Below are positions 41,235 through 48,952 of a stretch of 64,000 nt of DNA, piece after piece. The translations under genes and the position numbers were made by a program. The number at the start of each line of letters is the position of its first letter. Positions within the stretch are counted from its first letter, which is position 1. The DNA lies in assembly GCA_036004685.1 (NCBI GenBank), contig DASYRE010000031.1, positions 186,001-250,000 on the forward strand, written 5' to 3'. Below the pieces are notes generated by a model. The model saw nothing but the letters and a program-made list of their open reading frames with translations, was not told the origin of the DNA and made no database searches. The DNA comes from Candidatus Polarisedimenticolia bacterium (GTDB taxonomy: Bacteria; Acidobacteriota; Polarisedimenticolia; Gp22-AA2; AA152).

Positions 41235-41259
41235 CTTGAAGTTTTCCGTGTGCTAGATT
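41231..41259 (+). promoter_or_regulatory. Sigma-70-type promoter of the OmpA-family gene
   Basis: TTGACT (41231-41236), a 17-base spacer and TAGATT (41254-41259) with a TGTGC extension. The -35 overlaps the stop codon of the M24 gene. The ~105-base leader contains GC-rich sequence followed by seven T (41332-41338), which could attenuate transcription. Confidence 0.75.
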
Positions 41260-41372
41260 TCGCGCGCTCCTAAACAACCAGCAAGCTGAACGGATGGTCC
41301 AGGGCCTTTGTGGCCGGCGCAGCGCCTTCGGGTTTTTTTGCGTCCGGCGGGAAATCAGATGAGGAGCGCGTG

Positions 41373-42998
41373 ATGATCCGGAAGGCGGTGTGGGGCGCGG
41401 TCATCCTCCTGGTCGCGGTCGCCGCGGCGCCGGCCGCGTTCGCGCAGGCGCGGGACAATTCCTGGGAGGTCGGTTACTTCGCCGGAGCGAACTTCTACGC
41501 GAACGAGCTGAAGATCGAGAACGCCTTCACCTACGGCGTTCGGGTCGGCTACAACCTCACGCCGGGCCTCGAATTCGAGGTGACCTACGCCCTCTCCGAC
41601 GCGAGCCACCTCCAGCAACCGACCAGCACGCTGCTCGCCGAGCACCCTCCCTCGAGCTTCACCTTCACGCCCGACTTCACCGCCAAGGTCACCTCCTACA
41701 ACCTGCGGGTCGTGGGAAATTTCTCCAACGACTGGCGGCACTGGAAGCCGCTGGTCTTCATCGGCGCCGGGCATCACGACCTCAAGCTCCGTGACTCCTG
41801 GGTCCCGGCCGGGGCCAAGGGAGGCACGACGCTCGATCTGGGCGCCGGGGTCCGCTTCTTCTTCACCGACTATCTCGCCGCCCGGATGGAAGGCTCGATC
41901 GAGTACGCCATCAACGAAATCTACTGGAACAAGGTGGTGACCGCCGGACTCGTCGGGATCTTCGGCGGGGCCGCGCCCTCCGACAAGGACGGAGACGGGA
42001 TCAGCGACATCCACGACCGGTGCGTCGACACACCCAAGGGCGCGATCGTCGATCGACACGGCTGTCCCCACGATCAGGACAAGGACGGAGTGTACGACGG
42101 CATCGATCAATGCGCGGACACTCCCGAGAAGTGGCCGGTGGACGAGAAGGGTTGCCCGACCGACGTCGACGCCGACGGCGTCCCCGACGGCAGCGACAAG
42201 TGCGCTGACACGCCGAAGGGCGCCAAGGTGGACGCGGCCGGCTGCCCGTTGGACGGCGACGGCGACGGGATCTTCGACGGGCTGGACGATTGCCCCGACA
42301 CGCCGTTCGGGGCCAAGGTCGACGCCAAGGGATGCCCCCTCGACGAGGACAAGGATCTCGTTCCCGACGGTATCGACCAGTGCCCGAAGTCTCCCAAGGG
42401 GGTGGTCGTCGACAAGCAAGGGTGCCCGCTCGACTCCGACGGCGACAAGGTGTTCGATGGACTCGACGAGTGCCCCGATACGCCCGGCTGGTGGACCCTG
42501 GACGACAAGGGCTGCCCCACCCCGCGCCTGGACAAGCTCACGCTCGTCATCCTGGAGAGAGTGACGTTCAAGTCCGGCAGGGCCGTCCTCGAGCCCGAGG
42601 CGTCGAAGTCGCTCGATCAGGCCGCGGAAGCGCTGCTATACTGGTCTGACGTCCGGGTGGAGATCGGCGGCTACACCGACAATCGCGGCCCCGACGCCGT
42701 GAACAAGGCGCTGTCGCTCGACCGGGCGAAAGCCGTGAGAACCTACCTCGTCGGCAAGGGGATCAACGCGTCGAGGCTCGACGTCAAAGGCTACGGTTCG
42801 TCGAACCCGGTGGCTGACAACAACACCCCCGAAGGGCAGGCCTTGAACCGGCGCGTGGAGCTGAAGAAGCTGGGCGGCGACGAGACGATTCATCCGCCGC
42901 TCTCTTCCTACCCGCCGCCCGCCGCGGCCCTCCCCGCTCCGGAGAAGCCGGCGGAGGAGAATCCTCTGCAACCCAAACCGGCTCCCGAAAAGCCCTGA
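41373..42998 (+). CDS. OmpA-family outer-membrane protein with six thrombospondin type 3 repeats
   Basis: A 541-residue protein: signal peptide (1-24, ending AFAQA), an eight-strand-type beta-barrel (~28-195), six 30-residue calcium-binding repeats (204-383, each D-x-D-x-D-G-x-x-D-x-x-D-x-C then P-x-G-A-x-V-D-x-x-G-C-P) and a C-terminal OmpA peptidoglycan-binding domain (~395-500: VTFKSGRAVL, IGGYTDNRG, LSLDRAKAVRTYL, NRRVEL). The tail is Pro/Glu/Lys-rich. It should tie the outer membrane to the cell wall through a rigid Ca2+-loaded spacer of up to two cysteines per repeat. The ATG at 41373 follows GAGGAG. It stands alone between a promoter and a terminator. Confidence 0.94.
   Translation: MIRKAVWGAVILLVAVAAAPAAFAQARDNSWEVGYFAGANFYANELKIENAFTYGVRVGYNLTPGLEFEVTYALSDASHLQQPTSTLLAEHPPSSFTFTPDFTAKVTSYNLRVVGNFSNDWRHWKPLVFIGAGHHDLKLRDSWVPAGAKGGTTLDLGAGVRFFFTDYLAARMEGSIEYAINEIYWNKVVTAGLVGIFGGAAPSDKDGDGISDIHDRCVDTPKGAIVDRHGCPHDQDKDGVYDGIDQCADTPEKWPVDEKGCPTDVDADGVPDGSDKCADTPKGAKVDAAGCPLDGDGDGIFDGLDDCPDTPFGAKVDAKGCPLDEDKDLVPDGIDQCPKSPKGVVVDKQGCPLDSDGDKVFDGLDECPDTPGWWTLDDKGCPTPRLDKLTLVILERVTFKSGRAVLEPEASKSLDQAAEALLYWSDVRVEIGGYTDNRGPDAVNKALSLDRAKAVRTYLVGKGINASRLDVKGYGSSNPVADNNTPEGQALNRRVELKKLGGDETIHPPLSSYPPPAAALPAPEKPAEENPLQPKPAPEKP
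41982..42521 (+). repeat. Six tandem 90-base units coding thrombospondin type 3 repeats
   Basis: Six in-frame 30-codon units inside the OmpA-family gene, each with Asp-rich calcium loops and two cysteines. The copies are diverged in DNA sequence, so they are old rather than freshly duplicated; unit 6 differs most in its second half (WWTLDD in place of GAxVDx). Confidence 0.85.
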
Positions 42999-43018
42999 CC
43001 AAGTCGATCCGAGTCGCG

Positions 43019-43055
43019 AAGCACGGCCGGCGTTTCGCCGGCCGTGCTTTCTTGT
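43019..43055. terminator. Bidirectional terminator between the OmpA-family and CoA-binding genes
   Basis: A perfect 14-bp stem AAGCACGGCCGGCG (43019-43032) pairs with 43036-43049 over a TTT loop and is followed by TCTTGT on the plus strand. It lies between convergent genes and could serve both. Confidence 0.85.
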
Positions 43056-43072
43056 GACGGAAGGATCGTGCC

Positions 43073-43492
43073 CTATCGCGGACGCGAGGCGGTTCCGAAG
43101 TGCTTTCGGTACTCGATGACGGGGCAGCGATCCATGATGACGGTCAGGCCGGCCTGCCGCGCCTTCTCGGCCGCGGCTTCGTGGCGGACTCCGAGCTGCA
43201 TCCAGACGACGCGGGCGCCGATCGTGATGGCTTCGTCCACGAACGGCGGCACCGCCTCGCTTCGCCGGAAGAGGTCCACGACGTCGACCTTCTCGGGAAT
43301 CTCGAGCAGGGAGGAGTAGCAGCGCTCGCCGAGGATCCGGTCCGCTCCAGGATACACGGGAATCACCCGGTAACCGTGCTCCTGGAGGAATCGGGCGACG
43401 AGGTGGGAGTCGCGGTGCGGCTTGGGCGAGAGACCCACGACGGCGAAGGTGCGGAAGCCGAGAAGAACCTCGCGAGGCCCGGGGGGTTCCAT
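43073..43492 (-). CDS. CoA-binding domain protein (YccU-like)
   Basis: A 139-residue single-domain Rossmann protein with the CoA-binding pattern FAVVGLSPKPHRDSHLVARFLQEHGYRVIPVYPG, DVVDLFRR, VWMQLGVRHEAA and a final MDRCPVIEYRK. The role of YccU-like proteins is not settled. The ATG shares a base with the TGA of the M16 peptidase gene (TGATG), so the two are coupled. A longer frame reaching 43978 is an out-of-frame shadow of the peptidase. Confidence 0.88.
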   Translation of the reverse strand: MEPPGPREVLLGFRTFAVVGLSPKPHRDSHLVARFLQEHGYRVIPVYPGADRILGERCYSSLLEIPEKVDVVDLFRRSEAVPPFVDEAITIGARVVWMQLGVRHEAAAEKARQAGLTVIMDRCPVIEYRKHFGTASRPR

Positions 43493-46125
43493 CACACGCC
43501 TCGGAGGATCCCCAGCGCGTAGCGATCGGGCGTCAGGAATCGGCGGGCGGCTTCGGTCACCGCCTCGTCCGTGACGGCGCGGATGCGCGACGGATAGGCG
43601 GCCACCTCCTCCATCCCCTTTTCCTGCAGCTCGGCGGCCGCATACGAGAGGGCGCGGGCGAGATTGGTCTGGAGAAGCATCGGGTAGGTGCCCAGCGTGA
43701 ACGCCCGCGCTCTGGCGATCTCCTCGGGCTTCAGCCCCTCTGAACGGATCCGGTTCACCTCCTCGAGCAGGATCTCCCGCGCCTCGTCTTCTTTGTCCGG
43801 CGACGTTCCCAGGTAGACGACGAAGGATCCGCCGAGCCTTTTGGCGAAGTTCATCGCCGCCACGACGTACGCCAGGCCGCGCTTTCCGCGAATGGCCTCG
43901 AAGAAGACTCCCCCGAGCCCCGACACGACGTTCTGGAGGAGGTCGAGAGGATACTTCTCTTCGGATCGCAGGTCGCACGCGGGGAATCCGAGGATCTGGA
44001 AAGTCTGGGTGCGCTTCCGCGTCTCAATCCGCCGGACGATCCCGGCCGGCGGCGCCACGAATTCCCGATCTCCGGGCGCGTCCCCGTCGGCGCGCCAGCC
44101 CGCCATTTTCTCGGCGACCATCTCCCGAACCGATTCGGCCGCCAGATCTCCGGCCACCGCCACCACCATCTGATCCGGCCGGAAAGTCCGGCGATGCCAG
44201 CGCAGCAGATCCTCCCGGCTCAACCCGGCCAGCACGCCGGCGGCGCCGTAGGCGGGGAGGGCGTACGGATGCCCGGCGTAGGCCGCCTCACGGAAGAGGT
44301 TCAGGGCGTAACCCATCGATTGATCCTGCAGCGCCTCGATCGCCGCCAATTGGACTTTGCGCTCCCGCTCCAGCTCCGTGACCGGAAAGCCGGGATTGCG
44401 CATCACGTCGAGGAGAAGGTCGAGGCCGCCGGGAAGGAAACGGGAGAGGATTCCGATCGAGAAGCCGAGATAGTCGTCGTCGAACACCCGCTCCAGGCTG
44501 CAGCCGAAGGATTCGATCTCGATGGCGATTCGATGCGCGTCCCGGAGCGGCGTGCCCTTGGCCATCGTCGCGAGGGTCAGCCGGGAGATCCCGGTATTCT
44601 GCGGCGTCTCCTGCGATCGGCCTCCCCGGAACAGGACGACGACGTTCGCCACGGGCAGGCGGGGGTTCTCCTCGACCAGCAGGGTCGCGCCGCCCGGAAG
44701 CGAGAGGCGCACCGGCTCGCGCGCGGCGCGCGAGAAAGCCGACGGAGCGGGCGGGCGGCGGATCGCTTCCGGAAGCTGCGCCGGGCTCGGGAGCGCGACG
44801 TCTTGGGCCGGAGTCAGGAACCGCCTGCGGATTTCCGCTTCGTCGAGGGCGTAGGAGGCATCGGTTTCGGGCACGTAGGCGAGGAAAGAGGCCCGGCCCG
44901 GGACGAGGTAGGAGCGCGCGGCTCTCAGGACGGCCTCCGGCGTCACCTCCTGCAGCTTCCGGACGAACTCGTCCGCCAGGTGATAATCCCCCAGCGATTC
45001 GTAATAGGCCAGATTCGAGGAGACGCCCGTGACGTCGCTCTGGGCCAGGTAGTACTGGCTCTCGACGGCGCTGCGCGCCTTGAGGATCTCCTCGGGGAAG
45101 GGCCCCTGCGAGCCGATGCCCGCCAGCACCCCCAGGATCGCCGTCGCGGCGTCCCGCACCTGCCCCGGCTCGAGCTCGGCGCTGACGGTGAGGGTCCCCA
45201 GATCGGCGAAAACCTCCGTGCCGGAGCCGATCCCCTCCACGAGCCCGCGATTCTCCTTCACCTCCTGGAACAGCCGGCTGCTCCTTCCCTTCCCCAGGAT
45301 GGTGGCCAGGATCCGCACCGGAAGATCGTCGGGATCGAAGAGGGGGACGGTTCGAAAGCCGATGAACAGATGGGCGCGCTTGATGTCGCCGCTGAGGACG
45401 CGGTGCCGGAAGTCCTCCTGCGGGGGCTCGGGGGGAGAGGACCGACGCGCTCCGGAACGGGCCGGCATCGATCCCAGCCGCCGGCGGGCCGCGTCCAGGA
45501 CGTCGCGCGTCTCCACGTCTCCGACCACGCACAGGATCACGTTCTCGGCGCAATAGTGGCGGCGGTAGAAGTCCATCAGCTTGTCGCGCGTGAAGTCGCG
45601 CAGCATCTCTTCGTGGCCGATCCGCCAGCGCCGGATCCGATGGACGCGGAACGCGAGTTCGTTGAGCTTCTCGGCGGCGAACGCCCCGGGATTGTCCATC
45701 TTCCGGCGGGCTTCCTGGATGATGGCTTCCAGCTCCCGGGACAGCTCCGCCGGATCGATCAACGGGTTCATCAAGGCATCCGACTGGATGTCGAGCCCCT
45801 GTGAGAAGGCGCCGGCGGGAAGCGTGAAGTAGTAGTGGGTGAAATCGTAGTAGGTCCCCGCGTTCAGCTCGCCTCCGAGGGACTTCACCTCGCGGGCGAT
45901 CTGATCGGGCGAGGGGCGGCTCGGCGTCCCCTTGAAGAACATGTGCTCGATGACGTGGGCAATCCCGACTTCGTCGTCTTCTTCGTTGAAATAGCCCGCT
46001 TTCACCCACACGTTCAAGGCGACCACGGGCGCGGCGTGGCTCTCCTTCACGAGGATCGTGAGCCCGTTGGGAAGCCTTTCCCGGGTGACGTCGTCGGTGA
46101 GACGGCGCCGGTTCGCGTCGATCAC
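43492..46125 (-). CDS. M16-family zinc metallopeptidase (pitrilysin/PqqL-like), two-lobed
   Basis: An 877-residue protein of two fused M16 lobes. The first lobe holds the inverted zinc site His57-x-x-Glu60-His61 (AHVIEHMFFKG) and third ligand Glu138 (IIQEARRK). The second lobe (~450-877) lacks the HxxEH motif, as usual. No signal peptide is seen, so it is probably cytoplasmic or uses another route. It likely degrades peptides or processes a small precursor. The GTG at 46125 follows GGAGATCCC. An extended -10 (TGCTAGACT, 46191-46199 minus) lies ~65 bases upstream. It is co-translated with the CoA-binding gene. Confidence 0.92.
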   Translation of the reverse strand: MIDANRRRLTDDVTRERLPNGLTILVKESHAAPVVALNVWVKAGYFNEEDDEVGIAHVIEHMFFKGTPSRPSPDQIAREVKSLGGELNAGTYYDFTHYYFTLPAGAFSQGLDIQSDALMNPLIDPAELSRELEAIIQEARRKMDNPGAFAAEKLNELAFRVHRIRRWRIGHEEMLRDFTRDKLMDFYRRHYCAENVILCVVGDVETRDVLDAARRRLGSMPARSGARRSSPPEPPQEDFRHRVLSGDIKRAHLFIGFRTVPLFDPDDLPVRILATILGKGRSSRLFQEVKENRGLVEGIGSGTEVFADLGTLTVSAELEPGQVRDAATAILGVLAGIGSQGPFPEEILKARSAVESQYYLAQSDVTGVSSNLAYYESLGDYHLADEFVRKLQEVTPEAVLRAARSYLVPGRASFLAYVPETDASYALDEAEIRRRFLTPAQDVALPSPAQLPEAIRRPPAPSAFSRAAREPVRLSLPGGATLLVEENPRLPVANVVVLFRGGRSQETPQNTGISRLTLATMAKGTPLRDAHRIAIEIESFGCSLERVFDDDYLGFSIGILSRFLPGGLDLLLDVMRNPGFPVTELERERKVQLAAIEALQDQSMGYALNLFREAAYAGHPYALPAYGAAGVLAGLSREDLLRWHRRTFRPDQMVVAVAGDLAAESVREMVAEKMAGWRADGDAPGDREFVAPPAGIVRRIETRKRTQTFQILGFPACDLRSEEKYPLDLLQNVVSGLGGVFFEAIRGKRGLAYVVAAMNFAKRLGGSFVVYLGTSPDKEDEAREILLEEVNRIRSEGLKPEEIARARAFTLGTYPMLLQTNLARALSYAAAELQEKGMEEVAAYPSRIRAVTDEAVTEAARRFLTPDRYALGILRGV

Positions 46126-46880
46126 GGGATCTCCATTCCTGTGGGTGCTCTGGAAATCGGGCTTTGCGGCGAGGCGCGGAAAACTCGATCAGTCTAGCAC
46201 AGTCGCTGAACGGCCGTTTCGAGATTGGCGATCCGATCGGCGAGACCCGACGATGTCGACGGCAGCCGGATTGGGTCGCGCCTCGCCCCGGCCCGACGTG
46301 CCACACCTCCGAGCCCGGCGTGGCAGGCGCAGACTGGCAACATGGCGCGCATCCCGCCGGGCGCCACGCAAACTCGGCCCGCCGATCGCCAGGGGTCGCG
46401 AGAGGCCTCGCGGCGCGGTGGATGACGGAATGGCTCCGAGCAGCGGAGGATTCCGATGGGAGGGAGGAGTCGCGAAAGCGTCCTCCGGGGGAAGCGGATC
46501 GGCGCGCGATTCGCGGCGGCCGGCGGCGCTGAAGAATCAGGAAACCGCGGGAAAACAGCCTACGACAAGAGGTATGACGGAGGCCTGTCGTGGATTATAT
46601 TTTTATACTTCACTTACATTGTCGAGCGTGAATACCGACGTTTGACCAATCGGGCGAAGGAGCGCCTGGATGATTTCTCGAGGAGACCCATCCCGCAGCC
46701 AGTGAATCGTCCGCTTATTTGGCCGGCGCCCGCCCGCTCGACCGCTTCTAAGCTATACACTATCTTGTGGGTTAGCGAGGCATCAACTCCAGGAATACGG
46801 TAAAACCGGCAATTCAGGCTTTGCGTTGCTGCTAGTTCTTCCATCCTCAAGACTTCCGGTCGGAGGTCTGTTATTTTTGC
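46126..46880 (+). other. Long non-coding stretch upstream of the dcw cluster
   Basis: This ~750-base gap between the divergent M16 and mraZ genes has visibly lower G+C from about 46560 on, with an AT block at 46588-46612. It contains the minus-strand extended -10 for the M16 gene at 46191-46199 and a second minus-strand TATAAT-like sequence near 46590-46600. Several short frames are open but none has a ribosome site or family. I looked for tRNA, RNase P RNA, tmRNA and SRP RNA signatures and saw none. An unrecognised small RNA is possible. Confidence 0.5.
46191..46199 (-). promoter_or_regulatory. Extended -10 promoter element for the M16 peptidase gene
   Basis: The minus strand reads TGCTAGACT. 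The spacing to the GTG start (about 66 bases) is normal; the -35 is weak. Confidence 0.45.
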
Positions 46881-46881
46881 C

Positions 46882-46910
46882 TTGACACCCCCCGCCCGAG
46901 TCAATATCAT
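46882..46910 (+). promoter_or_regulatory. Promoter of the dcw cluster (Pmra)
   Basis: Consensus TTGACA (46882-46887), a 17-base spacer and TATCAT (46905-46910). It is the strongest promoter match in the window and would start transcription near 46917, leaving a ~158-base leader that includes a CCCGGAA/TTCCGGG hairpin (47003-47024). Confidence 0.85.
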
Positions 46911-46918
46911 GCGCTCCC

Positions 46919-46943
46919 GTGGAACAAAGTGGAATTAAGTGGA
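46919..46943 (+). promoter_or_regulatory. MraZ operator: three GTGGA repeats at 10-base spacing
   Basis: GTGGA occurs at 46919-46923, 46929-46933 and 46939-46943, exactly one helical turn apart. Known MraZ proteins bind tandem TGGG/GTGG-type repeats separated by 5 bases just upstream of their own gene. Its place right after the -10 fits autorepression of the cluster. Confidence 0.85.
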
Positions 46944-47074
46944 GATCGTTCTCGCATTCCCTTTGCTTCCGGCGGAAAACACCCCGAGAGTAAAGAATAG
47001 ACCCCGGAAAGCAATCCTTCCGGGTCGCGACGGGAAACGGAAGCTTCGCTGGCTCTCCTATCGGGGACGGGCGC

Positions 47075-47515
47075 ATGCTCAGGGGCAACCACCCCGCGAA
47101 GATCGACGAGAAGGGACGCCTGAAGATCCCCACCTCCTTCCGCAATCTCATCGAGCAGCAATACGGCAAGGATCTCTTCATCACGAGCATCTCCGGAGAG
47201 TTCGTGCGCATCTATCCGATGCCGATATGGCTCGAGATCGAAAAGAAAATCGCCGCGGTCTCCTCGATGAATCCCACCATCCAGCGTTTCCTGAACCGCG
47301 TCAACTACTACGGCTCGGTCGGCACCCTCGACGCCCAGGGGCGGGTCGTCATCCAGCCGCTTCTCCGGCGGTCGGCCGACGTCACCGGAGACGTCGCCGT
47401 GCTCGGACACCAGCGGTACCTGGACGTCTGGAACCACGATCGAATCAAGACGAAGCTTGAAGCCGAGCCGGTCAGCGAAGAGGATCAAAACGTCCTCGCG
47501 TCGTTCGAAATCTGA
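47075..47515 (+). CDS. mraZ: Transcriptional regulator MraZ
   Basis: A 146-residue protein with two SpoVT-AbrB-type swapped-hairpin domains: GNHPAKIDEKGRLKIPTSFR (residues 4-23) and GSVGTLDAQGRVVIQPLLR (~80-98), each with the D-x-x-G-R-x-x-I/V-P pattern that binds DNA as a ring-shaped oligomer. It is the first gene of the dcw cluster and the expected repressor of its own promoter through the repeats at 46919-46943. The start ATG lies 158 bases after the predicted transcription start. Confidence 0.97.
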   Translation: MLRGNHPAKIDEKGRLKIPTSFRNLIEQQYGKDLFITSISGEFVRIYPMPIWLEIEKKIAAVSSMNPTIQRFLNRVNYYGSVGTLDAQGRVVIQPLLRRSADVTGDVAVLGHQRYLDVWNHDRIKTKLEAEPVSEEDQNVLASFEI

Positions 47516-47527
47516 TCCGGGAGCGCG

Positions 47528-48532
47528 ATGATCGCCGAGGTTGCCGCCGTGATGTCCGAGCCGCCCCCCGCAGGGATTTCGCACCGGCCGGTCCTGGTCG
47601 GGGAGACCGTGAGCCTTCTGGCGCCGCGGCTCGGGGCGATCGTCGTGGACTGCACGGTCGGGTTGGGAGGTCACGCGCGGGCGCTGCTCGCGGCGATCGG
47701 AGACCGCGGCCGCGTGCTGGGCCTGGATCGCGACGCCGAATCGCTCGAGATCGCCGCGCGGAATCTCGAGGAGTTCGGCGACCGGTTCGTGCCCGTGCAC
47801 GCCGACTACCGCGATCTCCGGCGAGTCCTGGCGGAGAAGAAAGTCGGCTCGGTGGACGCCCTTCTCGCCGATCTGGGCTTCTCTTCGTTCCAGATCGACT
47901 CCGCCGATCGGGGATTCTCGTTCCGGGTCGATGCGCCGCTCGACATGAGGATGGACCGATCCTCGGGCAAGACGGCGGCCGATCTCCTCGCCGAGCTCGG
48001 CGAGAACGAGATCGCGACGCTGCTGCGGACCTTCGGCGAGGAACGATCCGCCCGGCGAATCGCCCGGGCCCTCGTGGAGGAGCGGCGGCGCCGGAGGGTC
48101 CGCACGACGCTGGACCTGGCGCGCCTGGTCGAGCGGACGCTGGGAGCGAGGGGCGGCGCGCGGATCCATCCCGCGACGCGCACCTTCCAGGCCGTGAGAA
48201 TCGCCGTGAACCGCGAGCTGGAAGGGCTCGAGGAATTCGTGCGGGAAGCGTGCTCGATCCTGGCGGCCGGCGGGCGGGCGGCCTTCATCTCCTTCCACTC
48301 GCTGGAGGACCGGATCGTCAAGCAAACGCTCCGGTCGCTCTCGCCCCGCTGCGTCTGCCCGCCCGCTTTTCCTCGATGCACCTGCGGCCGCCCCGGCCTC
48401 GTCGAGTCGATCACCCGAAGGGCGGTGCGGCCCGGGACGGAGGAGATCCGCGCGAATCCGCGCTCCCGCAGCGCCCGGCTGCGGGCGGTGCGCCGGCTGC
48501 CGGATCCGGCGCCGGCGGGAGGGCGCTCGTGA
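47528..48532 (+). CDS. rsmH: 16S rRNA (cytosine-1402-N4)-methyltransferase
   Basis: A 334-residue SAM-dependent methyltransferase that modifies C1402 in the ribosomal decoding site. Start HRPVLVGETV, SAM-binding motif VVDCTVGLGGHA, DRDAES, ADLGFSSFQID and the closing segment SFHSLEDRIVKQ, RCVCPP and NPRSRSARLRAVRR are typical. GGGAG precedes the ATG. It ends overlapping the GTG of ftsL. Confidence 0.97.
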   Translation: MIAEVAAVMSEPPPAGISHRPVLVGETVSLLAPRLGAIVVDCTVGLGGHARALLAAIGDRGRVLGLDRDAESLEIAARNLEEFGDRFVPVHADYRDLRRVLAEKKVGSVDALLADLGFSSFQIDSADRGFSFRVDAPLDMRMDRSSGKTAADLLAELGENEIATLLRTFGEERSARRIARALVEERRRRRVRTTLDLARLVERTLGARGGARIHPATRTFQAVRIAVNRELEGLEEFVREACSILAAGGRAAFISFHSLEDRIVKQTLRSLSPRCVCPPAFPRCTCGRPGLVESITRRAVRPGTEEIRANPRSRSARLRAVRRLPDPAPAGGRS

Positions 48533-48939
48533 GATCCCAGGATTCGACCCGCCGCGTCGTCCTGAATCAACACCTGGTCAAGGAGCGGGACCAGGCGCGC
48601 GTCCGGGACCTGCGGCGGGTGGTGTGGATTTGCGCCGCCATCCTCGCGCCGGTCCTCTTCTACGTCTGGCAGCAGGTGGAGTACATCCGCTACGGCTACC
48701 AGGTGGAGCAGCTGCGGACGGAGAGAAGCCGCCTGACGGAATGGAACCGGAAGCTGAAGCTTGAACGGGCCACCCTGCTGAACCTGAAGCGGATCGAAAA
48801 GGTCGCCTCGGGACGGCTCGGCCTCGTGCCACCCTCGCCGGAAAACACCGTGAAGATTCGGCTCAGCGGCGACGGCTCACCCGCGAGCGTGGCGCGCCGC
48901 AAGGATCCGGTCGACGGGCTGGCCGCGGCGGAACGGTAA
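48529..48939 (+). CDS. ftsL: Cell-division protein FtsL-like
   Basis: A 136-residue bitopic protein: a basic cytoplasmic start, one transmembrane helix (~28-48, VVWICAAILAPVLFYVWQQV), then a periplasmic coiled coil (YQVEQLRTERSRLTEWNRKLKLERATLLNLKRIEKVA) and RLGLVPPSPENTV, the L/M-G-L/M-x-x-P ending typical of FtsL. It should form the FtsQLB scaffold that activates FtsWI. GTG start overlaps the rsmH stop (GTGA). Sequence identity of FtsL is low in general, so position in the cluster supports the call. Confidence 0.88.
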   Translation: MRSQDSTRRVVLNQHLVKERDQARVRDLRRVVWICAAILAPVLFYVWQQVEYIRYGYQVEQLRTERSRLTEWNRKLKLERATLLNLKRIEKVASGRLGLVPPSPENTVKIRLSGDGSPASVARRKDPVDGLAAAER

Positions 48940-48952
48940 GGGAGACACTTCC

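Noticed and set aside
41982-42521. Tandem 90-base units read as a CRISPR or VNTR
   Set aside because: They code in-frame thrombospondin type 3 repeats with diverged DNA, and there are no spacers.
46126-46880. Possible RNase P RNA, tmRNA or tRNA in the long gap
   Set aside because: None of the hallmark sequences (RNase P core, tmRNA ends, tRNA T-loop GTTCGA) could be found on either strand.
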